Shown in pieces: positions 39,755 to 48,024 of a DNA stretch of 64,000 nt. The translations under genes and the position numbers were made by a program. The notes under the pieces were generated by a model. That model searched no databases, was not told where the DNA came from, and saw only the letters and a list, made by a program, of their open reading frames with translations. Numbering within the stretch: position 1 is the first letter of the stretch; every line of letters begins with the position of its first letter. The stretch lies in assembly GCA_021769625.1 (NCBI GenBank), contig JAETSN010000015.1, positions 1-64,000 on the forward strand. The letters are read 5' to 3'. Origin of the DNA: [Clostridium] symbiosum (GTDB lineage: Bacteria; Bacillota; Clostridia; Lachnospirales; Lachnospiraceae).

Positions 39755-41734
39755 ATGGAAACAGGTAATTATCTTGGAACGGAGAAGATCGGAAGGCTTC
39801 TCATGAAATTTTGCATTCCCTGCATTGCGTCCCTGATCATCTCATGTCTTTACAACATTGTGGACCAGATTTTCGTGGGAAACGGTGTGGGCTATCTGGG
39901 GAACGCGGCGACCGGCGTTATCTTCCCGATCACGGTGATCGGCTGGGGGATGTCGCTGTTCTTCGGCGACGGGGCTGCCGCCTATCTGAGCGTGTCGCTG
40001 GGCAGGAACGAGACAAAAGATTTGCACAGGGGCATCGGAAACAGTATTCTCTTTTCTTTCTTATCGGGGATCGTGATCATTTTGATCAGTTATCTCTGGG
40101 GAGACGGGCTGCTGCGGCTGATCGGCGCGACGGACGCGACGATTCTGCTGGCACACGACTACGGGTTTATCATCTATGTCATGATGCCCCTGGCCATGAC
40201 GCAGAATACGCTGGCATCGATCATCCGTGCGGACGGAAGTCCCCGCTATGCCATGGGAGCCATGATCGTGGGGGCGCTGATCAATATCGTGGGCGACCCG
40301 GTGGCGATCTTTGTGTTGGATATGGGCATCAAAGGAGCGGCGTACGCCACCATTTTAGGACAGTTTGTCAGTTTTCTGCTCTGTGCGGGGTATCTTGCCA
40401 GGAGCAAAACGTTCCGTCTGCGGGCAGACAGCTTCAGGATAGACTTTGCGCAGTTGAAACAGATCATGGCGCTGGGCACTTCGAGCCTTCTGACACAGCT
40501 TTCCATCGTGGTCATCACTGTGGTCAACAATATCCTGCTCGTGAAGTACGGCGCGCTCTCGGCCTACGGCGCGGATATTCCGCTGGCGGCGTTTGTGGTG
40601 ATCATGAAGCTGTTCCAGATCGTGCTGAACATCGCCATCGGCATCGCGGCGGGGGCGCAGCCCATCGTCGGCTACAATTACGGCGCGCAGAAGTATGACA
40701 GAGTGCGGGATCTGCTGAAAGCCGTGTTGAAATGGACGTCCCTTGTGGGACTCATATGCATGGTGCTGTTTGAAGTATTTCCGGGGGCATTTATCCGGCT
40801 GTTCGGATCGGACGGGGAACTGTATCTGGAGTTTGCGGTCCGCTGTCTGCGGATCTATCTGCTGCTGATCCTGTTTACCTGCGTGCAGAAGGTCTGCGCG
40901 ATTTTTCTGCAGTCCATCGGCAGAGCGCAGGCGGCAGCACCCCTTGCTGTTCTGAGGGATCTGCTTTTGATCGTCTTTTCGATCGTCATTCCGATATTTT
41001 TCGGCGTGACGGGTATTTTCTGGGCGGCGCCCGTGGCGGATGTATTTGCAATGCTGATCACGGCGGCGGTGATGGCCCGGTTGTGGAGAGAGCTGCAGGG
41101 AGAAGAAAAGCACGCCGCATCGGTGGAAGCGGGACATATCATACCTTCGAGGAAAGGCGTGATCGTTACGGTCTCGAGGGAACACGGTTCTGCGGGAAAG
41201 CGGATCGGACAGATACTGGCGGAAATGCTGGATGTCCCCTGTTATTATAAGGAAGTGACGGCTCTGGCGGCGAAGGAGAGCGGGCTGGCGGCGGAATTTA
41301 TTTCGGATATCAACAAAAATTCCCCGGACCGGATGCATGAGCTGTACCTGAGTACAAAGATCGTCCAGCAGGCGATCACGGCGCAGGATCAGATCATCAA
41401 GAAGATCGCGGACAGCGGTTCCTGCGTGATCGTGGGGCGTGCCGCCGATCATGTGCTGAGGGACTATAAGGATGTGGTCCGTATCTTTATCCATGCACCG
41501 AAGGACTACCGGATGAAAAAGGTTATGGAGATGTACGGAGATACAAAGGAAGAGGCAAAGAGGAATATTGAGCATTCGGATATGGCGCGTTCCGGCTATT
41601 ACAGATCTGTGACCGGAAGGCTCTGGGCTCATTCGGATAACTATGATCTGTGCATCGACAGTTCCATCGGGGAGCAGGCGTGCGCAGAGATGATCTTTGA
41701 TTATATAAAGAAATTCAGACGGCAGGACGGATAG
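39755..41734 (+). CDS. MATE efflux transporter fused to a cytidylate kinase-like domain
   Basis: A 659-residue protein. Residues 1-445 form a complete 12-helix MATE transporter (LMKFCIPCIASLIISCLYNIVDQIFVGNGVGYLGNAATGV, IGIAAGAQPIVGYNYGAQKYDRV). Residues about 465-659 form a cytidylate-kinase-2-type P-loop domain: VIVTVSREHGSAGKRIGQILAEML, YYKEVTALAAKESGL, CVIVGRAADHVLRDYKDVVRIFIHAP and AKRNIEHSDMARSGYYRSVTGRLW. The frame is continuous, with no sign of a lost stop codon. The kinase would sit in the cytoplasm. The role of this pairing is unknown: it could regulate transport or phosphorylate a nucleotide-like substrate. Transcription is likely controlled by the leader motif upstream. Confidence 0.88.
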   Translation: METGNYLGTEKIGRLLMKFCIPCIASLIISCLYNIVDQIFVGNGVGYLGNAATGVIFPITVIGWGMSLFFGDGAAAYLSVSLGRNETKDLHRGIGNSILFSFLSGIVIILISYLWGDGLLRLIGATDATILLAHDYGFIIYVMMPLAMTQNTLASIIRADGSPRYAMGAMIVGALINIVGDPVAIFVLDMGIKGAAYATILGQFVSFLLCAGYLARSKTFRLRADSFRIDFAQLKQIMALGTSSLLTQLSIVVITVVNNILLVKYGALSAYGADIPLAAFVVIMKLFQIVLNIAIGIAAGAQPIVGYNYGAQKYDRVRDLLKAVLKWTSLVGLICMVLFEVFPGAFIRLFGSDGELYLEFAVRCLRIYLLLILFTCVQKVCAIFLQSIGRAQAAAPLAVLRDLLLIVFSIVIPIFFGVTGIFWAAPVADVFAMLITAAVMARLWRELQGEEKHAASVEAGHIIPSRKGVIVTVSREHGSAGKRIGQILAEMLDVPCYYKEVTALAAKESGLAAEFISDINKNSPDRMHELYLSTKIVQQAITAQDQIIKKIADSGSCVIVGRAADHVLRDYKDVVRIFIHAPKDYRMKKVMEMYGDTKEEAKRNIEHSDMARSGYYRSVTGRLWAHSDNYDLCIDSSIGEQACAEMIFDYIKKFRRQDG

Positions 41735-41790
41735 TGTTCCGGCAGATATAGCATTGATCAATAGATTCTTATAAAAATGTGAAAAAACAT

Positions 41791-41843
41791 AAGGTACCTT
41801 GACAAAACGGAGCGCATCCGGTAATATGTTAAGGTACCTTATG
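41791..41843 (+). promoter_or_regulatory. MarR-type promoter with two identical operators
   Basis: TTGACA (41799-41804) and TAATAT (41822-41827) are spaced 17 bp. The palindrome AAGGTACCTT occurs at 41791-41800, overlapping the -35 box, and at 41831-41840, just after the -10 box. The flanks (ATAAGGTACCTTG, TTAAGGTACCTTATG) extend the symmetry. It most likely binds the MarR protein encoded downstream. Confidence 0.8.
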
Positions 41844-41866
41844 ATTTGTATGAGAAATTAGCAGAG

Positions 41867-42008
41867 CGTTTGACCGTTGTTTATATGAGGGTAGTCTGAT
41901 AAACACATTTGGCTGTCAGCCTATATGAGAACAGCTCGAAAAATGTATTTGGCTGTCGGTTTGCAGGAGGACGGCTCCAAGAATGTATTTGGGCTGTCGT
42001 TTGGGTGA
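41867..42008 (+). repeat. Four 40-bp tandem repeats in the marR leader
   Basis: Copies start at 41867, 41907, 41947 and 41987 with an exact 40-bp period; the last is truncated. The clearest shared parts are ATTTGGCTGTC at the start and AAGAATGT or AAAAATGT at the end. They fill the leader between promoter and the marR ribosome-binding site. A 27-codon frame from ATG 41925 to TGA 42008 runs through three of them. Confidence 0.75.
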
Positions 42009-42027
42009 GAGGAAAAAGGAGGCTGTG

Positions 42028-42573
42028 ATGGGAAAAAGCGGATATGGGAGCCACGGAGGAAATTGCGGCGGCGGGAAGGACAAAAACGATATGCTGATCC
42101 TTCATTTCAGGGATATCAACCATGTGATGCACGCCCTGTATGAGGGAAGGGGAAGCCAGAAAGGCATCCTGATCACGCTTTTGGAGGTGGGCGCCGTGAC
42201 GCAGAGGGAGCTGACCAGGCGGCTCGGCATTCAGCCGGGGTCGGTCAGCGAGGTGCTGGCGAAACTGGAAAAGAACGGGCTGATCCTGCGCACGGAAAAC
42301 CCGCAGGACCGCCGGACCACGGATATCACATTGACAGATCAGGGAAGGCTGCTGGCGCAGGAGGCGGCGGGGCGGCGGAAAAAGCGGCACGAGGAGATGT
42401 TTTCCTGTTTGACGGAAGAGGAGAAAGATGCGCTGCTCGTGCTGCTGGGCAAAGTGAATGAGGACTGGCGGCAGCGCTATCGGGAGATAGAGTGCCATCC
42501 GGAAAAAGGGCATGGCAGCGGAGTGAAGGATCATCCGGAGGGACGGCATTATCGCGCAGGGGAAAGCAGGTGA
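42028..42573 (+). CDS. MarR family transcriptional regulator
   Basis: A 181-residue winged-helix repressor started at ATG 42028 behind AAAGGAGG. An unusual Gly-rich tip with Cys (GKSGYGSHGGNCGGGKDKND) precedes the MarR fold: LITLLEVGAVTQRELTRRLGIQPGSVSEVLAKLEKNGLILRTENPQDRRTTDITLTDQGRLLAQEAAG. A polar His-rich tail (CHPEKGHGSGVKDHPEGRHYRAGESR) ends the protein. It is the first gene of an operon with the two ABC exporter genes (6 bp to the next), so it presumably controls its own synthesis and that of the exporter in response to a toxic ligand. Confidence 0.9.
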   Translation: MGKSGYGSHGGNCGGGKDKNDMLILHFRDINHVMHALYEGRGSQKGILITLLEVGAVTQRELTRRLGIQPGSVSEVLAKLEKNGLILRTENPQDRRTTDITLTDQGRLLAQEAAGRRKKRHEEMFSCLTEEEKDALLVLLGKVNEDWRQRYREIECHPEKGHGSGVKDHPEGRHYRAGESR

Positions 42574-42579
42574 GGGATC

Positions 42580-43566
42580 ATGTGGAAGTATATCAGACGC
42601 TATCTGGTTTTTGCGGTGCTTGCCGCCCTGTTCATGATCGGGGAGGTCATGATGGACCTGCTCCAGCCGGAACTGATGGGGCGGATCGTGGATCAGGGGG
42701 TGCTGGGGTTTCATCAGGGCGGAGTCGGAAATCCCGCTCTGGTCGGGCGGCTTGGAATCCGTATGATCCTGCTTGTCCTGTTCGGCGGCTTCTGCGGTTC
42801 TATGAACAATGTGTTTGTACATATGTCAGGGCAGAATATCGGGAATGAGATGCGCAAAGACTGTTTTCGGAAGATCATGACGTTCTCCTTCCCGCAGATC
42901 GATGCGTTCGGCACAGGTTCCCTCGTGACAAGGGTGACCAACGATATCACGCAGGTGCAGAATTTTGTGTCCCAGTTTGTGCGGGGCATGATCAGGACAT
43001 CGCTTCTGACTTTCGGGAGCATTTACTTTATGTTCCGGCTGAGCAGGAGCTTCGGCATGATCGTACTGGGCGCCTTTCCTTTTATCGCGGGCTGTATGAT
43101 CTATTGTATCTGCAGGACGAACCCGCTGTTTCCCGCGCTGCAGGCGAGGCTCGATGAGGTCAACAGCATTTTGCAGGAGGATATTTCGGGCATCCGCATC
43201 ATCAAGGCATGTGTGCGGGAAACCTATGAAAAACTGCGTTTTGGCAGGGCGAACGACATGCTGGTGAAGACCCAGCTTCAGACACTGGTCATCTTTGCGT
43301 TTATGAATCCTGTCGTGAACTGCGTCATGTATCTGGTGGTGGCGCTGATCCTGCTGTCGGGCGCCGGCGGTGTGGAAAAGGGGACCATGACGCCCGGTTT
43401 TATCATGGCGGCGATCACCTACACGACACAGCTCTTGAACGGCGTTCTGATGCTGGTGATGCTGTTCCAGAATATTTCGAGGGGCTATGCCTCCTGGAAG
43501 CGCATCAGGGAAATACTCGAAAGCGAGGCGGCGCTGAAGGACGGGACTTTTGACGGGGAGACGTAG
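42580..43566 (+). CDS. ABC exporter half-transporter 1, transmembrane part (frame stopped by in-frame TAG)
   Basis: A 328-residue fragment: the six-helix transmembrane domain of an ABC exporter (YLVFAVLAALFMIGEVMMDLLQPELMGRIVDQGV, FGTGSLVTRVTNDITQVQNFV, ILQEDISGIRIIKACVRE). The frame stops at TAG 43564-43566 after FDGET and then continues open for 250 codons into the nucleotide-binding domain. A normal subunit would span 42580-44316 (about 578 residues), so this may be a pseudogene with one nonsense mutation, or a protein made by readthrough or in two pieces. The same 12-base context surrounds an in-frame TAG in the nitroreductase gene at 59 kb. Confidence 0.8.
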   Translation: MWKYIRRYLVFAVLAALFMIGEVMMDLLQPELMGRIVDQGVLGFHQGGVGNPALVGRLGIRMILLVLFGGFCGSMNNVFVHMSGQNIGNEMRKDCFRKIMTFSFPQIDAFGTGSLVTRVTNDITQVQNFVSQFVRGMIRTSLLTFGSIYFMFRLSRSFGMIVLGAFPFIAGCMIYCICRTNPLFPALQARLDEVNSILQEDISGIRIIKACVRETYEKLRFGRANDMLVKTQLQTLVIFAFMNPVVNCVMYLVVALILLSGAGGVEKGTMTPGFIMAAITYTTQLLNGVLMLVMLFQNISRGYASWKRIREILESEAALKDGTFDGET

Positions 43567-43581
43567 GAGACGGGAATCGTC

Positions 43582-44316
43582 GTGTTTCAGGATGTATCCT
43601 TTTCCTACCCCGGCTTCGGGCGCATGGTGTTGGATCATGTCAGCCTGAAGATAAACAGAGGGGAGACGGTGGCGGTCATGGGGGCTACCGGTTGCGGGAA
43701 GACGTCCCTTGTCTCCCTGATCCCCCGCTTTTATGATACCGTATCCGGCAGGGTTTTGGTGGACGGCGTGGACGTGAGAAGATACCAGCAGAAGGCGCTG
43801 CGGGATAAGATCGCCGTGGTGCTGCAAAAAAGCGAGCTGTTCAGCATGACGGTCGGGGAAAACATCGCATGGGGAAGGAAGGACGCGGCTGCGGACGAGA
43901 TCGAGGGGGCTGCCGGGACCGCCCAGGCGGACGGATTCATCACTGCCATGCCGAAGGGATATGACACGCCTGTCGCGGAGCGCGGCATGAGCCTCTCGGG
44001 CGGGCAGAAGCAGAGGATATCCATTGCGAGGGCGCTGCTGAAACAGGCAGAGATCGTGATCTTTGATGATTCCACCAGTGCGCTGGATCTGAAAACGGAA
44101 GCGGATCTGTATGAAGCGCTGGAAAAGAACGCGCCCGGCAGCACGAAGATCCTGATCGCCCAGCGGATCGCTTCGGTGCGCAGGGCAGACCGGATCATTA
44201 TCATGGAGCAGGGCAGGATCGCCGCGGAGGGCACCCACGAGGAACTTTTAAAGAGCAGCGGGATCTATCGGGATATCTGCCGCTCCCAGATGGATAAGGA
44301 GGCTGCGTATGTCTGA
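43582..44316 (+). CDS. ABC exporter half-transporter 1, nucleotide-binding part (after the TAG)
   Basis: A 244-residue ATPase domain in the same frame as the preceding transmembrane part. It could restart at GTG 43582, 12 nt after AGGAG that overlaps the amber codon, so separate translation of the two halves is conceivable. Walker A is GATGCGKTSL, the signature LSGGQKQRISIARAL, and Walker B reads IVIFDDSTSALD with Asp in place of the catalytic Glu. This degenerate site is usual in one half of heterodimeric exporters of the YheI/BmrC type, whose partner supplies the active site. The next gene overlaps by 8 bp. Confidence 0.8.
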   Translation: MFQDVSFSYPGFGRMVLDHVSLKINRGETVAVMGATGCGKTSLVSLIPRFYDTVSGRVLVDGVDVRRYQQKALRDKIAVVLQKSELFSMTVGENIAWGRKDAAADEIEGAAGTAQADGFITAMPKGYDTPVAERGMSLSGGQKQRISIARALLKQAEIVIFDDSTSALDLKTEADLYEALEKNAPGSTKILIAQRIASVRRADRIIIMEQGRIAAEGTHEELLKSSGIYRDICRSQMDKEAAYV

Positions 44317-46129
44317 ACAAAAAGAACAGAAACTCATGGAGCGCAATATCCCGGGGATGATGAACCGGGGGGCGCGGTTTGCCGAGGTGGAACACGCGGA
44401 GCATATGGGGGCGGCGCTGAGACGGCTGGCTGCCTGTTTCGCAAGGGAAAAGACGGTTGTTTTCGGCATGCTGGCGGCGGTCTTTTTCGGGACGGTATGC
44501 GGCGTGTACGCGCCTTCGCTGCAGAGCGGTGCGATCGATATCATCGCCGGGGACAAAACCGGAGATCTCCGGAATATGGTGGTGCTGATGAGCGTTGTCT
44601 ACCTACTCTACGGGGGCAGCCAGCTCCTGCAGGGGCTGATCAGCGCGTCATTAAGCCAGCGGATCGTGAAACGGATGCGGGAAGAACTGTTTGACAAGAT
44701 GATGGATCTGCCCGTGGCCTATTCGGATACCCATTCCCACGGCGATATGATGAGCCGCATGACCAATGACATCGAAAATATCTCCACCACCATATCCCAG
44801 TCCCTGCCTTCTCTGGTTTCGGGCGTGCTGACGGTCGCGGGGACGGTGTCCGTCATGCTGTGGTACTGTTGGCAGCTTGCGCTTTTGAGCATGGGCACGG
44901 TCATCCTGACGGTCCTCGCGACAAAGTTCCTCTCGGGAAAGGTGCGGAAGTTCTCCCGCAGGCGGCAGCGGCTTTTGGGGGAGCTGAACGGTACCGTGGA
45001 GGAAATGGTGGCGGGATACCGCACGGTGGTCGCCTACAATCATCAGGATGTGACCATAGAGGAGTTTGCGCGGATCTCGGACGATCTGACAAAGGCGGGC
45101 ATCAGGACGGACGCCTTCAGCGGCGTGATGGGACCTGTGATGAACTGCATCGGGAACATCGGCTTTGTGATCATCGCGGTATTCGGCGGTTATTTTTCGG
45201 TGCGGGGGATCATCTCCGTCGGGGTCATCTCGGCGTTTATCGTCTATGCGAAACAGTTCAGCCGCCCGATCAACGAGATCGCGCAGGTCTACGGGCAGCT
45301 CCAGACAGCGGTTGCCGGCGCGGAACGCGTGTTTATGATGCTGGATGAGGAAAATGAGGACAGGGCGGGGGAGAGCATCCAGAATACGGAGAATATGGAG
45401 GTGGATTTTGAGAACGTGCAGTTTTCCTATGAACCGGGAATACCTGTTCTGCAGGATTTTACGCTGCACGTGCCCGCCGGCAAAAAGGTGGCGCTCGTGG
45501 GCGCGACAGGAAGCGGAAAGACCACGGTGGTCAATCTGCTGATGCGGTTTTATGACGCGGACAGCGGGGATATCCGCATCGGCGGACAGGACATCAGAAA
45601 GATCGCAAGGGACGACCTGCGGAAAAAAGCCGCCATTGTGCTGCAGGATACGGTGCTGTTTTCGGATACGGTCTTCCACAATCTGACTTACGGAAAAAGC
45701 GGCGCCAAGATGGAAGAGGTGGAGGAAGCGGTAGACAGGAGCCGGTGCAGGGAAATGATCGAAATGCTGCCGGAGGGATATGATACGGTGCTGACCGGCG
45801 CGGGGGAAACGATCAGCCAGGGGCAGAGACAGCTCCTTGCGATCGCCAGAGCGTTCGTGGCGGACCCGCGGATCCTGATCCTGGACGAGGCGACCTCCAA
45901 CGTGGATACCCGTACGGAGAAGGCGATACAGGACGCCATGCACCTGATCATGCAGGACCGCACCAGTATTGTGATCGCACACCGCCTTTCCACGATACGG
46001 GATGCGGACATCATCGTGGTGATGGATCACGGCAGGATCGTGGAGAGCGGGGAGCATGATGCACTGCTTGCGCGGAAAGGGAAATATTATGAACTGTACA
46101 TGACACAGTATGCGGGATGTGTGATATAA
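44309..46129 (+). CDS. ABC exporter half-transporter 2 (canonical ATPase site)
   Basis: A 606-residue complete half-transporter. The N-terminal extension (1-45) is followed by six helices (VFGMLAAVFFGTVCGVYAPSLQSGAIDII, VLTVAGTVSVMLWYCWQLALLSM). The ATPase domain has Walker A GATGSGKTTVV, signature ISQGQRQLLAIARAF, Walker B ILILDEATSNVD with the catalytic Glu, and the H-loop VIAHRLSTI. It should pair with the half-transporter 1 product to export a drug, lipid or peptide. It is the last gene of the MarR-controlled operon. If half-transporter 1 is dead, this subunit would be orphaned unless it forms homodimers. Confidence 0.92.
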   Translation: MSEQKEQKLMERNIPGMMNRGARFAEVEHAEHMGAALRRLAACFAREKTVVFGMLAAVFFGTVCGVYAPSLQSGAIDIIAGDKTGDLRNMVVLMSVVYLLYGGSQLLQGLISASLSQRIVKRMREELFDKMMDLPVAYSDTHSHGDMMSRMTNDIENISTTISQSLPSLVSGVLTVAGTVSVMLWYCWQLALLSMGTVILTVLATKFLSGKVRKFSRRRQRLLGELNGTVEEMVAGYRTVVAYNHQDVTIEEFARISDDLTKAGIRTDAFSGVMGPVMNCIGNIGFVIIAVFGGYFSVRGIISVGVISAFIVYAKQFSRPINEIAQVYGQLQTAVAGAERVFMMLDEENEDRAGESIQNTENMEVDFENVQFSYEPGIPVLQDFTLHVPAGKKVALVGATGSGKTTVVNLLMRFYDADSGDIRIGGQDIRKIARDDLRKKAAIVLQDTVLFSDTVFHNLTYGKSGAKMEEVEEAVDRSRCREMIEMLPEGYDTVLTGAGETISQGQRQLLAIARAFVADPRILILDEATSNVDTRTEKAIQDAMHLIMQDRTSIVIAHRLSTIRDADIIVVMDHGRIVESGEHDALLARKGKYYELYMTQYAGCVI

Positions 46130-46320
46130 AAGGATCTGCGGGAAAACGCATCCTGTGTCCAACGGAAAAAGGTGTTGTGATATGGTGTGACAGGGAGAGG
46201 GATCAGATGGTTTGAAGAGGACGGATGGGGGTTGTACATCGCGGATTCATGGTAAAATGATTTGGCATGTTTGTGCAGTCCTGATAAATGATACCGGAGA
46301 AATTTTGTGTAAAAACGCCT

Positions 46321-46349
46321 TTGAAATTTCATAAAAAAGACATTATAAT
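46321..46349 (+). promoter_or_regulatory. Sigma-A promoter of the second plus-strand MATE gene
   Basis: TTGAAA (46321-46326), a 17-bp spacer and TATAAT (46344-46349). The 190 bp before it (46130-46320) hold no gene or strong signal that I can see. Confidence 0.8.
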
Positions 46350-46356
46350 AACAGAA

Positions 46357-46407
46357 AACGTGTTGCAGAAGCTGCGTAAATCCAGTTGTCTGCAGGGCGT
46401 TTTTTTG
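46357..46407 (+). terminator. Leader terminator/attenuator before the MATE gene at 46.5 kb
   Basis: AACG...TGCAG pairs with CTGCA...CGTT (a 3-nt internal loop between) and is followed by seven T. It begins a few bases after the expected transcription start, so transcripts must read through it. A further hairpin, ACCGGCA with TGCCTGGT, lies at about 46430-46455. Confidence 0.65.
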
Positions 46408-46490
46408 TTTGCGTAAGAGAACCGGCATAAGAACCATACAGGTTTGTTGCCTGGTATTATAAGGCGGATTTATTCGGGAAAGGAGAAAAT

Positions 46491-47894
46491 ATGGAACAAA
46501 AAAATAATGCTTATTTAATGGAAGAACCGGTGGGGAGACTGATGCAGAAATACGCGGTGCCGTGTATCATCTCGCTGTTGGTCGGCGCGCTGTACAATAT
46601 TGTGGATCAGATCTTTATCGCCAATGCGACATATCTGGGATCCTACGGGAATGCGGCAAACACGGTGGTGTTTCCGCTGACGGTGGTCGCACTGGCGATC
46701 GCGGTCATGGTGGGGGACGGATGCTGTGCTTTTGTGAGTCTCTCCCTCGGGAAAAACAAACCGGAGGACGCGGGGAAGAGCATGGGGAACTCCATTCTGC
46801 TCACGGTGCTGCTTAGCCTTGTGCTGTGTGCGATCTATCTTGTTTTCAGCAACCGGATCATCGCCATGTTTGGCGGCACGGTAAATGAGGAGACCTTCCG
46901 CCATTCAAAAGAATACTTTTTCTGGATATCCCTGGGCATCCCTTTTTATATGTTCGGGCAGGCGATGAATCCGGTGATCCGGGCGGACGGAAGCCCGCGC
47001 TTTGCGATGCTGTCCACGCTGGCAGGAGCCGCGATCAATATCATTCTCGACCCCGTATTCATCTTTATTTTCGGCTGGGGGATGATGGGCGCGGCGGTTG
47101 CCACGGTACTCGGCCAGATCGCGACGGCGGTTCTGTCGATATGGTATCTGCTGCATACGAAAACGATCCGTCTGACAAAGGAAGATTTCCGCATCAAAAA
47201 GGAGATCGCTGGGCGGACGCTGGTTCTTGGCATCTGCAGTTTCTTATCACAGATATCGCTGGTGGCGGCCATGGCGGCGATCAATAATATGATCAGAAAA
47301 TACAGCGCCCTTGACGTTGTGTTCTGTCAGGAGCAGTATGCCCAGATCCCGATGGCGGTGGTGGGCATCGTGATGAAGTTTTTCCAGATCGTGATTTCCA
47401 TCGTGGTGGGTATGGCGGCAGGCTGTATTCCGATCGTCGGATTTAACATGGGCGCAGGACAGAATAAAAGGGTAAAGGATCTGTTTACAAGACTCCTGAC
47501 AGCGGAAGCCTGTGTCGGCGTCATCGCGCTTTTGATCGTTGAATTTCTGCCAAAGCAGCTGATCGGCATCTTCGGGGCCGCCAATGAGAGTGTCTATTAT
47601 ACGGATTTTGCGGTGAAGGCATTTCGGATTTATCTGTGCATGGTGATCTTTGCCTGTGTGAACAAAGCGGCGTTTATCTTCCTGCAGGCGATGGGAAAGG
47701 CGGCGGCTTCCACCATGCTTTCCATGATCAGGGAGATTGTTTTCGGCGTGGGATTCGCGCTCGTTCTGCCGCGGTTTTACGGGCTGGACGGCGTGCTGTA
47801 CTCCATGCCGGTATCGGATATATTGACATTTATCGCTTCCGGCATTATCATCATAGTGACATACAGGCAGCTGAATGCAAAATTACAAAAATAA
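46491..47894 (+). CDS. MATE family efflux transporter
   Basis: A 467-residue, 12-helix MATE protein (LMQKYAVPCIISLLVGALYNIVDQIFIANATYLGSYGNAANTV, MNPVIRADGSPRFAMLSTLAGAAINIILDPVFIF, VVGMAAGCIPIVGFNMGAGQNKRV). It is related to the transporter half of the MATE-kinase fusion at 39.8 kb but lacks the kinase. ATG follows GGAAAGGAG. The leader contains a terminator directly after the promoter, so expression is probably controlled by antitermination. Confidence 0.92.
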   Translation: MEQKNNAYLMEEPVGRLMQKYAVPCIISLLVGALYNIVDQIFIANATYLGSYGNAANTVVFPLTVVALAIAVMVGDGCCAFVSLSLGKNKPEDAGKSMGNSILLTVLLSLVLCAIYLVFSNRIIAMFGGTVNEETFRHSKEYFFWISLGIPFYMFGQAMNPVIRADGSPRFAMLSTLAGAAINIILDPVFIFIFGWGMMGAAVATVLGQIATAVLSIWYLLHTKTIRLTKEDFRIKKEIAGRTLVLGICSFLSQISLVAAMAAINNMIRKYSALDVVFCQEQYAQIPMAVVGIVMKFFQIVISIVVGMAAGCIPIVGFNMGAGQNKRVKDLFTRLLTAEACVGVIALLIVEFLPKQLIGIFGAANESVYYTDFAVKAFRIYLCMVIFACVNKAAFIFLQAMGKAAASTMLSMIREIVFGVGFALVLPRFYGLDGVLYSMPVSDILTFIASGIIIIVTYRQLNAKLQK

Positions 47895-47896
47895 TC

Positions 47897-47925
47897 TTGA
47901 CAGTTTACAGCACGGATGTTATGAT
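47897..47925 (+). promoter_or_regulatory. Promoter of the rplU operon
   Basis: TTGACA (47897-47902), 17-bp spacer, TATGAT (47920-47925), directly after the MATE stop codon. Confidence 0.8.
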
Positions 47926-47937
47926 ATCTGAGTATGC

Positions 47938-48003
47938 CGCATGGCGGGGCTGAACGGGATTTTCCCGAAAAAGATGCATGAAGATGCCGCCGGAGCCAGC
48001 GAG
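47938..48003 (+). promoter_or_regulatory. Ribosomal protein L21 leader
   Basis: GGCGG (47943) pairs with CCGCC (47987-47991) around a CGGGATTTTCCCG hairpin. The position right before rplU fits the L21 leader known from Firmicutes, which mediates autogenous control. The assignment is by position and fold only. Confidence 0.6.
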
Positions 48004-48024
48004 TAATGGAATAGGAGGTACGGT

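Noticed and set aside
40355-41761. 468-codon minus-strand ORF opposite the MATE-kinase fusion
   Set aside because: Low-complexity His/Arg/Asp-rich translation with no recognisable motif; the plus-strand protein has two clear domains.
44651-46162. 503-codon minus-strand ORF opposite ABC half-transporter 2
   Set aside because: Shadow of a GC-rich, highly conserved ABC gene; no ribosome-binding site or family features.
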